DNA of 64,000 nt from Ceratodon purpureus (taxonomy: Eukaryota > Streptophyta > Bryopsida > Pseudoditrichales > Ditrichaceae). Positions 26,073 through 37,410 of this stretch are shown in pieces. Every line of letters begins with the position of its first letter. Position 1 is the first letter of the stretch. Under the pieces are notes generated by a model that was not told the origin of the DNA, did not search any database, and worked only from the letters and a program-made list of their open reading frames with translations. The translations under genes and the position numbers were made by a program. The stretch is taken from NCBI GenBank assembly GCA_014871385.1, contig CM026423.1, positions 22,145,792-22,209,791 on the forward strand, given 5' to 3'.

Positions 26073-26290
26073 TTACTAGAAAAGGGTGTGTTTCATGACA
26101 CCAAACGCCATTCTTGTTGTGTTCATTATTTAACGATCCATTTGGTATTATTTCAATCCTACAAACCCTATTACTACAAATCCTATTCTATTGACACCCA
26201 ATAAATCATTAAATAATAAACACAACAAGAATGAAGTTTAGTGTCATTTGATGTATATCATTCTATAGGCCCTTTTCTACTACTAGTAGA
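26073..26290. repeat. Miniature inverted-repeat (MITE-like) element
   Basis: Inner arms at 26,109-26,133 and 26,209-26,233 are 25 bp with one mismatch. Weaker complementarity extends outwards to ACTAGAAAAGGG-type ends at about 26,073 and 26,290. The centre is a short AT-rich loop with repeated AAATCCTA-like words. There is no coding capacity. Confidence 0.75.
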
Positions 26291-27737
26291 ACAACCAACT
26301 ACACATCAAATTTTCAAACCCAAAAGATGACAATTTCAACAATTATTAAATGATGTATTAATTTGGTTTTGGAAGGAGTATTATTTGGAATCTGAAGAAA
26401 TTACTTCACTACAACTACTCTAAGAGCATGAGGAGACATTCTCCTACTTTAAGGGGCTGTAGAAATTGGCTCCAACATAAATGATGGGTCTAGGATTTGA
26501 CTCACCTTCAACCCATGTGTCAAGTAGCACCCTAGCACCCTAGCACCCAACACCTATCAAACCTTCTAAACCATACCATAAACCATACCATAAAGCTTCC
26601 AAATCAAACTAAGTGATGACCAAGTCATGTCCACGGTGCACCTTCAAAGCAACCGCAGAGAGTGGGCCAGGCTGAGACCTTGTTTAAAAGTTTGACTTCA
26701 ATGGATTCACAGCCCAACAAACAGGTGGATGTCCCCTCATGAATTGCACATTCAAACTTTCATATTAACAAAATGATTTAAATCCCCCCTCCCTGGAGTT
26801 TCCTTGCATGTATGATTACCTCCCCAAACCTTCTAAACAACACTAGTACAATGGTGTCCATCACGACCTGAGCCTGGCGACCTTCGCAGGTGTGGGGGTC
26901 ATTTCCGCATCCCTCCATAGCCAATGAAGAAGTCCGGCCAATCAGTGCTCTTGAGCGGTTCTTCCCGGTACTCGCTCCGCTGGGTCGTGGATGAAGTGTT
27001 GGGATGTGGGTTTTGAATCTGTTTGCGCGAGACAGTCGCATCCGTTTTCGCTGACTGGACGCACTGCCCGGGGAATGATATGTACTGAAAGGTCTAAACG
27101 AGATGAAATGGTGATTTCCGTGGACAGAAATGCGCGACATCCATAAGTCTGTTCACAATGACTAGAAATGTTTTTCCTTGCCGCCCACTCATTTACTGTA
27201 CTTCGAGGAAGGGTTATTTTTTTTTCATTACTGCCGACGTGGAGGACCTCTGCGTTGCCACGTGTCGCGGAAGAGTAGTGGACGAGAAACGGGTGTCATC
27301 GACGACTGCAATGGGCAGTTTCCATCACAGACTTTACATATTGCACGTTTGTTGGTCGCGGGTTCGATTCCTTACAAGTCTATTGCGTATACATCCTCAG
27401 AACTCACTTAAAACACTGAAAATTTAGTTTGATAACCTGGTGGACTTCTTACATTAAAGATTGTAATACGAAGTTCCAACAGAACAGTCGTTGACAGATA
27501 ACCCGACGGCTGTAGTTCCTGATCACCTACTTCGCAATATCAAGTTAGATCAAACAGTTTGCATTTGAAGGAAATTCGTACTTCCTGCTAATTCAACGAA
27601 ACTCAAACCAGCCAGATTTTGCTCACTTATCACTCACAATACCACCCCGGAGTGATCTGACCATCCTTGCCAGATTCTCTCACACTGTCCAGGAAGATTA
27701 ATTCAAATTCAAAGTACAATGGTCTACGATTACGGTG
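26291..27737. other. Spacer left of the CACTA transposase
   Basis: A CACTACAACTAC word at about 26,414 is a possible but poor candidate for the left CACTA terminus. It shares only about 8 bases with the right end at 41,401, and the 3-bp flanks differ. A tRNA B-box-like word near 27,360 lacks a foldable tRNA around it. CCCCAAACCTTCTAAACAA at about 26,823 resembles the repeat at 40,650-40,790. No gene is supported. Confidence 0.35.
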
Positions 27738-30700
27738 CTAAGTCGCTCTGATGGCCATGTCCTCCTCGTCTTCGTACTCATTATCGTCGTAGTGTGAGTC
27801 GTCCTCTGGAATGATCAGAGTTGCATCCAACTCCGCGACCCTGCGAATTGGTACTTCCCTTGCAATGTCACCTTCTCCGTCGTAGCGAGCGGAGCCCCGT
27901 ATGTTGGATGCAGGTCTCTCCAACTGGCTTAGAACTTCATTGTTCGAATTGTAATCAAATGCGTCGTCCGAGTTACCGAATACTCTTCTTGACCTCGGTT
28001 CGTGTTTTAGGACAACGCTCCAGCCTGGTGTCACCACGTCCTCCACGAAAAACACTTGTTCAGCGTTGGCCGGTAAGATATACGGGTTAATTCGTCTTCG
28101 GTCGTCCCTGACGTCTAACTTACAAGTCCAGAAGCCCATACCATCCTTGCGCACCACTTCTTGTTTTACCCAGTCTGCTTTCATAATTACAACACCCCAT
28201 CCGGAGAATGATACTCGATATATTTTCTTCAGGATGCCGACCTCGATACTGTTCACGGCTCTCTCGCTCACAGAGGTGCTGAGACCAGCGTCGAATGTTG
28301 AGTAAGCCCTTGAACTCTCGTCGTCGAGGCAGCGGAAAAGTGCGCCATATGCCCACATGTACTCATGAGATTCCGCAGCTGCTAATGGCGCCGTCGACAG
28401 TTGTAGAAGTCTCTCATCCAGAGGGAAGTCTGACGCTCGTAATGTCTGGACATGCCGATGGAGCCACTCTGAAAACGCAGGGAGCATCGCCAAACATTCC
28501 GGATAATTCACTGCCCTTCCCGTTTGCCTTCTGCTCTGCCTCAACCGGAACGCTCGTCTCTGTCTATCCCGTTCTTCTTTTGCTACCGTATATTCCCTGA
28601 GGACACCGACAACAAATTCAGAAGTGGAAAACTTAATAGGATTGACTGGATTCATACGATGATGAATTACAAGAGCATCGACTAAAGACATTGCTTCATA
28701 AGATCTAGCAGGTAAGGATAACTCACCCAAGCAGTTCTGCCGTGAACTCTGAATGTCTAATCACGTACTCGTGGATGTCGTGCACATCCTCGGCGGATAG
28801 AGAAACGTTTCTCACTTTGCCCATTACTAATTCCCCTGCATCACGCAATTCTTCTTCTGAATCCCATACCCTACGTCGAGAGTGTGGGAAATCCTGAAAA
28901 TACTCGGTAGCGAACGCAAGTGCCTCGTCGTCTGTATAGCCAGAGGCCATGCTAGCTTCAGGTCGTGCCATATTACGGACATAGCTTGCAAGAATCCCCA
29001 TATAACGCTCCACGGGATAACACCACCTAGAATGCACCGGGCCACACTGTAGTAATTCTTCAACCAAGTGCACGGTTAAATGAGTCATGATGTCGAAAAA
29101 GCTGGGGGGGAAATGTCGTTCAAAGAGACACAAAGTCTCAGCTGCGTAGTCCATCAGAGCAGGTATTTGGAGAGGATCGATCACCTTTGCGCAGATTCTC
29201 TGGAATAGGATACCCATTCGTATGACTGCAGTGCGAGGACCGACTTGTAAACTGCCACGAATTGCGGCAGGCATGACTTGTTGTAGTAAAACGTGATGGT
29301 CGTGTGACTTTAGGCCAGCCAATCTGTCCTTATCAGCATGTTTCTGTAAAGACGAAGCCAAGCCGGTTGGGGTGCTAGTCGTAGCAATGACTCGCAGAAA
29401 GGACCTACGCTTGGATTCTGAAAAGACATAAGGCGCCCTTGGTTGCAGGTAGTGTCTTGACTCCGGTTGCGGCTGCAACCACAAGTGTGGCATCACACCG
29501 GCCTGCTCCATATCTTTTCGCACGTCCTCTGAGTCGTTGTCGCCAAAGATGTGTTTTAGTATGTTAGCCGAAATATTGCGTTCCGTGTGCATTACATCGA
29601 CAAGATGTCGAATGGGAAGTTCCTGGAGAAAATTGAAACTACGTAGTGATTAGCACCACATCATATAAAAGAGTAAACAAAACAGAACGGCCATCGCAGA
29701 TCACTGCGTCCTGAAAAAATTAAAAACTTCTTTGAAAAAAACGGATAGAGGGTAGGGTCTAGGGTCAGACCTTCCAGTAGGGAAGTTGATAGAGTATTGA
29801 GACACGGTTGACGCCAAATGTTCGAGCAGGGTCCGCGTGCTTTGATGTACCCCCATTATACAAGAATGTCTGCCTTTCTCTGCCATGGCGGATGGTCGTA
29901 GCTCCGGAGGGCCTTGTCGGCGTTGGAGTATTGTCAACAGAGCCTCCGAAATTAACATCATCTTGCCGAAGTGGGTGACCTGTAGATAACCATCTGCGGT
30001 ATTGGTTGCATGAGTATATGTTTTTCCTCAGAGCAGTAGACCGTCGTGAGATTGTGTGCTGACCGCAACAAGGGCAACCAACGTAGCCCTTGGTGACGCA
30101 TCCCGCAACTAGGCCATAGGCCGGAAAATCGTGTAAGGTCCATATAAGGACTGCACGTAAATTGAACGTGGGCTGATTTCTGTAGCGTGAGGCATCAACT
30201 GTCTGGATTCCGTCTGCCTGCCATAGTCGTTGCAGTTCTTCGACCAATGGTTGAAGATACACATCAATGCAAGAACCCGTCACTGACTGTGGACCTGGTA
30301 TAATCATCGACAAAATCAAGAATCCCTTTTTCGTGCTTAGCCAGGGAGGAACGTTGTAATTTATGAGCACAACGGGCCATGTCGACCACGTAGATCTCTT
30401 AACCGAGAAGGGGTTAAGTCCATCCGTTGCCAGTCCAAGTCTGATGTTTCGATGTTCAGAAGTGAAAGAGTCGTCTAACGAATCCACAAACTCCCATTGT
30501 TTGCTGTCAGCAGCATGGCGCATTTTTCCATCTACGCTCCTGTTTGCACTGTGCCAGGTTTGAAGTGCAGCACGCTTCGGGGTGCTGTACAGTCGTTGAA
30601 GATGGGGGACCAACGGGAAATATCTAAGTACCTTCTGCGCCACCCGTCTCGATCCAGAACGCCTGTATCGTGGTGCCCTGCATGTGGGCTTCGTACAGGT

Positions 30701-31912
30701 ATCCTTCTCCGCGTCCTCTCCTCGATACAACATACAATTAATGGGGCACACATCGATGTCGACGTGCTCCAATCCGAGTTTACGTAAAAGCTTAGTTGCT
30801 GCGTACTCACTTGGTGGGATGGTGTTAATTTCCGGGAGAATAGAGTTCTTCAGAATGGTAAAGAGCTCGGTAATGAATGCAGATGTGCATTTGTGCGTTC
30901 GGCATGACTGCAGCAGTATGATTGTTGCACTCAAGCTGCTCAAACGGGAGCTTGCGTACAGTAGAGTATTCGAACTATCCTCTAGTATTCGCTGCGCAGT
31001 CGCCATATGATCCACGTCCTCGTTGGCCACTGCGTCCATGTCGTCTTCGTCGTCCTCTGTGTCAATCAAAGGTGGCTCCTCCCCTGGGGCGTGTGCTGGA
31101 CTTCGTGGTGGCGGAGGATCTGTTGGCACACGAATATGTGCATCTGGTTGGTCCTCAGCGATCCCTACCATCTCTTCGTACTGGTTAAAAGGATTGTGAA
31201 CTAATCCAGACATGTTCAAGTGCGCGTCGGTTTCCGGTGCCCCCTCTCGAAGCAACCGTGCTCTTCCTAAGCGACCATACTCATCTTGAATGTGGCTCTC
31301 CCATTCCTCATCAGAGGAATCCTCTGGAATACCCTACATGGTATACAACAAATTCAACGTCAGATCATCCGAGCGACATTATACAGTCCATCCATATGAA
31401 TACAGCACTACCGTATGATAAGAGCAAGGTCTGCATCAAGCACTGGAACTGAATGTAAAATATACTTAGAGATATGACCGTGAGAGTGCAGGGCTCTCAT
31501 CGTGATATTTGAATACGATTACAGCTTTTATAGTACAGTAGTTTGTTCTCCCGTATGTAGATTTATTATATGTCATCATTTCCATGACTTTTACATTCCA
31601 GTTCGGAAATGCGTACATACAAGCACGTCGGCCATTGGAGAACCGTACCTCAGTGCGACCCCTGTAATAGGGGTGTCTTCCAAAATCCTGAAGATGCTTC
31701 ACGCACATCGAAGGTGAACGCTTTGAAGACGGCGATCCTACGCAGATATTGCAATAACATTTCACAAGGAATAGGTTATTCTCTTCTGCCCAAGCTCTCT
31801 CACGTGTGAGGAGCTTTGCATCCCGCGACGACATCCTCTCCGAACTCGTACATGGCAGTCTCCCTGGGTTATCCATGTCAATACGACCTGTGGACATAAA
31901 CACCTCATACAC
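27738..31912 (-). CDS. CACTA tnp2-type transposase, at least 4 exons
   Basis: Exon a (about 31,912-31,595) carries a Cys-rich N-terminal part with CYCNIC and HLQDFG, like the transposase-associated domain of plant CACTA elements. Exon b (31,333-29,771) has the catalytic Tnp2 region with DGLNPF, NYNVPPW and PGPQS. Exon c (29,622 to about 28,727) begins LPIRHLVDVMHTERN, the family hallmark, and covers a DUF4218-like region (FFDIMTHLTVHLVEEL, WCYPVERYMG). Exon d (ending 27,738) contains a DUF4216-like region (VEDV...PGWSVVLK) and an acidic tail. Joins a-b and b-c keep phase. The c-d join near 28,730-28,795 changes frame and needs either a very short intron or a frameshift, so activity is uncertain. 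The first exon or exons may be missing. The protein would bind subterminal repeats and cut at the CACTA ends. Confidence 0.85.
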
Positions 31913-33508
31913 ATAAGAATACAGAAAAGGTCATGGAATTTTCAACCTAACGTCAGGACGTATAGCTTACACAAAATTGTCATGGACCTTGATACTTCAC
32001 ATAAGTCGTAATACTTTGAATAATAAATTGAATTGAAATGGTAGAACGTACCGGTGCTGACTTGAGCGACCTTCCATGCACGGCTATGGAGTATGGGTAT
32101 TGCTGCCTTTTGCGTGCTCCGCAGCTGTGGGGTCCGTAAGAATTGATGAAATCCGCTCTCCCTTGTGAGTAGGTTTTGCGGAGATACTTTTACTGATTGT
32201 TTTGGAACCTGCAGAGGAGAGGGGTATTAAACCTAATTTCACGAAATTGACGTCTGAAGGCATTCAACGAAATAAGGCAAGGTATTTGAACAAAATGTAG
32301 TAGGGCAGGCAATTAACAATCTGTCCGCCCATTGAAATTCAACATACGTTCCATTCGAGTTCGGAGACTTACGGGTTTTAGCGAGGTGTGTACCACAACT
32401 ACACAGAGTGCATGCTGCTTTGTCTCCCCACACTCACGAACCTACGCGCATTTCGCAGAGTCCTCTGTCATGCAATTGTATGTTGTACGAAGACCCCGTG
32501 TCGTGAATTGAGACAGCTAACAAGGACTGCATAATCCGCATATAAACCACTCATTGCTCCAACCCTAATCCGATGCATAAACTCAAGATTAGGATACAAC
32601 GTCGAGCCTCGACTTAGGATTAGGTTGTGGGCCATGAAGTTCAAATTCCAGATTTAGCGATTGAATAGAATAGTACTATCGGAATAACGACGGAAGCTGT
32701 ATGGCCCGACATCGCGGACGGATCGCCATATTAAAGTATATACTCTTGTCGTGACCGTAAACATTCACGAGGAAACCAAAAGTTCTCCTCAAATTCAAAA
32801 AGTTCGAAGCCGCCGCGCCACATTCTGTCGAGTTATACTAATTTCCCCTAATCGAGGGAGATATTACAGGAAGTATTGGCGCGATGCAGCAATTGTGATT
32901 CTAGAGGACTTCGCTCTTGCTGCAGAAGGATGGCGGCCGGCGTAGCGCATTTCGGTACCCTCGCCGATGATATCACAAACCCACGACAGACGGATCTAAA
33001 AATAGCAAAGAAGTAGGTTTCTGCAACATTCAGGGTAGTCCGTTTGGATTGATAACCCGACGGCCTGTAACCCTGTTTGACGTCCATTTACAGAATATGG
33101 ATCAGGGTATATGCTTTAAAGCCCATATAAGGCGGCGGGTATCGTACGCTCCGGGCGGGTCCTATGACCACGTTCCTTAGGATTAGGAATAGCCGTGGAT
33201 GCAGGGGAGAGCCAGTGGGAACAGAACCAGTTCCGCATTGATGAGCATTCAGTGTTCCCCGTACTACAAATCTTGCATCCGGACCCGATATTTCCCAGCA
33301 CAATGCCTAATAATCAGATCAGCACGTCAACGTCACATCCACAGATTGTACATATCTCAACTAGGTTATGGTCTTTAATTCACCTGTTTCCTGCAAAATG
33401 TAAGCGCTGAATCAGAGAAGGTTTGAGACCTCCGGGACTAACAAGACATTTCTGGGATTTTTCCAAAATACAGGAGAGTACTACTCGCAAGGAAGCTGCT
33501 CATCAAAG
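31913..33508. other. Divergent intergenic region inside the CACTA element
   Basis: It lies between the 5' end of the transposase (-) and the accessory gene at 33,509 (+), so it probably holds both promoters and 5' exons. GATAACCCGACGG at about 33,049 recurs at about 27,499. Words of the TTAGGATTAGG / CCTAATCC type recur (about 32,567, 32,610 and 33,177). A TATAAGG near 33,125 could serve the plus-strand gene. Confidence 0.4.
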
Positions 33509-34899
33509 ATGGGAGAGAGAACTAGAGCTCAATGGGAGTCTTGGTTCCGTGGATGCATGATGCTCAATGGCAGTGGCTTCGTCCCTGGACACCCTGCTAG
33601 TCGCCACATATTTGGAAAGAAGGAAGTGGCTGCGCGATATGGACCGCCGGTGGATATTGAGGGAGGTGGAGCTGCACGTGGTTACGAGTTCCGGGTCCAG
33701 GACGGGGATGAGTACAATCTATACGTAATTGAGCTCTACGAAAGAGTTCACCAACACCATTTGACCCGACCTCTCCTCCCGCTCCATTTCGTCCGTGGCC
33801 TCGCCGTTGAGTGTGCCGGGGAGCCAGTCAATTGGGCGGCCTTTGCTCTAACGCGTTGCTTTCCGGCCTGGAAGAGAACTCCTTTCGTTCCGTTGGAGAA
33901 GTTCGCAGGCATAAACACACCCTACCCTTTCGTCCACACCAAAGTGATGCCTCGTCCCGACTCTATGCGGACGGACTCTGTACCTGTTGCGGATGTTCCC
34001 CCAGTAAGTCCACCCTCACATAGCTACTTCCAGAAACGATACCGTCCGCATGAAGCAGAGGTACAAATCAGATTATACAGTGCCGAAGTATGAGTGCTTA
34101 AACCTTGCGGAAACGTTGACATTCTAGTCCGTCAATTTTTATTTACTGTATGTTGTGTTTGTAATGTGCCACAAATTGATTCCTTCGATTTGTTCACTGA
34201 CCTCGTTGGCAAGAAATAATCCAGGTCATGGCTCCAAAACGAGAGTATCACGACCATGCAGACAATGGTGAAGTAGAAGGGAGGCACCCCGTTTTACGTC
34301 CCCAGGATAGAAGAGCACGGCATGGAATATGCAACTGTGGAGGAAATGAGCAGGTCGTGAGAGGACTTCGTGCGATAGAGAACGATGTTGTCGAAGCAGC
34401 ACGTAGGAACAAACGCAGAATCCATGCCGAGTACCATGCAGGTGTCTCAAACAAAGAGAGCGCAATGAGAGATATTACAATTGCACAAGACAAAGTGGCC
34501 ACCCTGAAGGCGAAACAGGGAGAGCTCTCTCGACACCATCGTCGTGCAGAGAGATATCACTTGAAGGCCGCCGACATGAAGAAAACGTCGTCCATAGAGC
34601 TCGCCTCCGCCATTGCCGCAGGGGCAAATCAGGGGGCAGTGGACATTCTGAAACCTCTCACGGCAGTAGCTGACGCTGTCTTGACATCCACGACTATGGA
34701 GCTGGAGAGGCTGAATGGGAAGGTGAGAATCATTGACCGTCTCCTCGAAAAGAGGCGTTCTGTCGTCCAAGAGAAGGTGAACGATTACGAATCCCTGGCC
34801 CGACGTCAGCACCGTGCCGCGAAGGCCCTGCAAGTGGAGGAAGAGCTCATGGATGCTGTCACTGAATTCATGGCAAATGCGAGACGCAGAGACGAGTGA
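33509..34899 (+). CDS. CACTA accessory protein: N-terminal module plus coiled coil, 2 exons, 389 aa
   Basis: Exon 1 is 33,509-34,003 (donor CCA|GTAAGT) and exon 2 is 34,225-34,899 (acceptor ATCCAG); the join is in phase. The N-terminal ~165 residues contain HIFGKK and PVNWAAFAL, matching FIFGEK and MNWARYAM of the block A RING gene at 13,027 in order and spacing. Residues about 205-385 form a long Lys/Arg/Glu/Ala coiled coil. No RING follows in frame. A GACGA|GTGAGT donor at the very end (34,895) suggests that further 3' exons may exist. It starts divergently from the transposase, as second genes of CACTA elements often do. Function unknown; a structural or DNA-bridging accessory protein is a guess. 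Confidence 0.65.
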
Positions 34900-35374
34900 G
34901 TATGGGATTTTTAGCTGTTTAGGATGAATTTTGGGTCGAACTCCACCTCGTCTCTCCTTCTGAAGTGTGGTACTATCTGTGTCGAACTAAACGGTGAGTT
35001 TCGCAGTGCCAAACTTCAGCATTGAGAAGATTGCAAGGGACTTCTTTGCACTGTTACTTACTGTATGTTGACATTGAGAATCTGTCACAAAACTGTAATT
35101 GCTTTGACAAGTCTTGGCGAGGCCAAATTTGAAGAACAGTGGTGAGTGGCGTATCTAACTAAGTACACATTCGGAATTCATGGCAATTCTGTAGTGGAAA
35201 TACTTGAACCTTTACCGGAACGAAATAAGTATCACATATATCGTGGAAGTGCAGTTTCAAAACATCGTAATCTAAATGGCCCAGCCAGATTTTGCTTTCA
35301 TAAACATGCACCTCGACCCGCTTGCAAACTAGATAATACGATGAGGATCCGCTTCCAGACTACACTTAACAACT
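34900..35374. other. Short spacer between convergent genes
   Basis: It lies between the plus-strand coiled-coil gene and the minus-strand ORF ending at 35,375. It may include the last exon of the coiled-coil gene (acceptor-like CAG near 35,139). Nothing else is recognised. Confidence 0.35.
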
Positions 35375-36145
35375 CTACCGTGGGGACCAGCACTCAAGGT
35401 TGTTCTCTAACTCATCGGTCAGGTTCTCGAACCATTCATTCCAAATGCCGGATGCCTCCTCCCTATCAATTATAGAATGATCTTCGTTCTTGTGCCCATA
35501 GCGATCCATGATCTCCAACGCTACGTCTTCGTCCGATATTTCGGAAGATTGTCCAGGTTCTGCCGCTTCACAGAATAACTTGTCCGTGTCGTTGTGTATT
35601 CTCGAGTGGAGTAAATCCTCGGCCCCTGACGTCCGACTATACCTGGATCTATTCAGAAACCACTGCTGCGCCAAACGAGTGAGCATTATCGTGATTATCG
35701 TGCCAATGCAAAGTACAATGAAACTGACGAGGGGGAAAGGAAGATTCTCTGCCCACACACTGAATGGACTCCCGATCCTTTCGGCATCAACAACCTGCAT
35801 CTTCTGAAGGGAGAGGAGAATCACCATTAGGTTCAATATCTCCTTTCTGAATTCCGGGCTGCATCCATACTTCAGGCATAGCCTGTCTAACATCGCCTTC
35901 TCTGTGTCACCGAGGCAGGGCAAGGGATCCGATGCCAAATGTACGACAGAATGTAGGCCAACATCAGCACTGGGTACCTGTGACTCAGTAGGAAGATTCG
36001 ACAAGCTACTGTGGTCGCTCTCGGTGACGCAGTCCTGTCCCTCCTCTACGACACTCTGAAGAAACCACCAAGGATCCTCTGCGTCCTGTTCCTCTCCGAG
36101 GATCTGCTCGTAACATGGCGGCGATGGCGCAGTATAATGCTCCAT
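35375..36145 (-). CDS. Acidic protein with one predicted membrane segment, 256 aa
   Basis: A single open frame starts at an ATG at 36,145. The N-terminal 100 residues are acidic and Ser-rich. Residues about 101-114 are moderately hydrophobic, and about 137-157 (LVSFIVLCIGTIITIML) form a clear hydrophobic segment followed by basic residues, typical of a single membrane anchor. The C-terminus is again acidic with EISDEDVALEIMDR. There is no signal peptide. It sits inside the CACTA element between two plus-strand genes. I do not recognise the family. A membrane protein is not a standard CACTA product, so this may be a captured gene or an element-specific accessory. Confidence 0.5.
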   Translation of the reverse strand: MEHYTAPSPPCYEQILGEEQDAEDPWWFLQSVVEEGQDCVTESDHSSLSNLPTESQVPSADVGLHSVVHLASDPLPCLGDTEKAMLDRLCLKYGCSPEFRKEILNLMVILLSLQKMQVVDAERIGSPFSVWAENLPFPLVSFIVLCIGTIITIMLTRLAQQWFLNRSRYSRTSGAEDLLHSRIHNDTDKLFCEAAEPGQSSEISDEDVALEIMDRYGHKNEDHSIIDREEASGIWNEWFENLTDELENNLECWSPR

Positions 36146-37410
36146 TTGCGAGGGTTACAAGAATGTAGGAGTGGCATAAACCTCAATCCATATGACGCAT
36201 TCCTTAGCGTAGAGAACATATACTCCGGCAGCACCGCGGCTGGCAGCAGGCATTAATGGATGCAACATAGCGAGTTTGGTGCAGTGATAAATCGAACTCC
36301 GCTTTGCGACAAACCCATGCCGCCGGAGGAAATGAAATTTGTCCTTTTATAGAAGGCCTGTAGGGGTTACCTAGGCTAAGACAGCGGAAAGCGTAGCCCA
36401 TTACAGAGGAGGTGCGCCCAATTCCAGTAGAACTCTATTTGGGGCCACGCAACTTCGTCAGGTATTTTGCGCCGCTACGCATGACGGATTTATCGTGATC
36501 CCTAATCGATTTGTATGACGTCGTTCTCCGAATGTGGGAGCTGCTCCGGTGGCTCCGACGCTGAAGAGTACTTATCTCATCGCACCAGAACTGCAATTTC
36601 TCTTCCGTTTGAGGAGCTGGGACTATGGCCAAACAGAACCCAGCATAGGAGAGGAATGGAGCCTGTTCGACCCAGCCACGATCATGCCCCAGGCCGCGCA
36701 GCACCGACCTCGGTGGTCGAGGTACGCTCTTCTCACATATCGCGTCGTAGATTGTTTATTCCCTGCTTTGTTTACAATCATCCTGAAGAAAACCGTCCGC
36801 CAATGAACTGTAGATGCAATTAGGGTTAGTCAGAAACAGTCTTCCGGATTTTTTGAGGATGAGTCGGATAGGGTATGGGCTTATGTAAATGCCCGCGTTT
36901 ATTACCAGAACCGCGAGATTGTGACCAGGAGGACACAAATGTCGAAAGAAGTAAAATTTTGCTTACATAAAAATCAGTGAATGCGATAGTAGAGGACGGT
37001 ACTGGGTTTCTCACTTCCTAACAACCCACTTTCGGTGCTTGCATCGATGCATGTCTCCCGTACTTGACTTCTCTAAACATGCGGCATATAAGTGTCATAG
37101 TAATGTGACTCCGAACCGGGTCCTTGTTAGAATTAGCCATGATTCGATGCGTTGAACTCTGAAATTTGAAGCAGTACATGTGCATTAGCATGTGGCTATG
37201 GTAATGTGTGATAACATTGATCTTACATGATTTGTTATTCATATTCTTTGAACGCAGATACGGCAGGGGCCTAGCCCAGGGCTGGCATGGGCACACCTTG
37301 GAGGATCCCGGAGAGACCTACCCTCGACATCGTGGGCACCGGAATTAACTCATAGACCTCTGCCTCAACAAGGGGTCCATCCACCAAGTACCGGGGAGTT
37401 CAGGAGCGAA
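36146..37410. other. Spacer and probable promoter region inside the CACTA element
   Basis: It separates the minus-strand membrane ORF from the plus-strand tnpA-like gene. Several 60-100 aa frames overlap in different phases without support. An acceptor-like TTCAG just before 37,405 suggests that the downstream gene has an upstream exon here. Confidence 0.35.

Noticed and set aside
26405..26430. CACTACAACTAC as left end of the CACTA element
   Set aside because: It matches the right terminus for only about 8 bases, the flanking triplets differ (CTT versus TTA), and no TTGTC subterminal array follows it.
26778..27140. 120-aa minus-strand frame
   Set aside because: Low similarity to any family, basic random-like composition and overlapping frames in other phases.
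27301..27385. tRNA-like GGTTCGATTCC word
   Set aside because: The B-box word is present but no acceptor, D or anticodon stems can be paired around it; at most it is a remnant of a tRNA-derived repeat.
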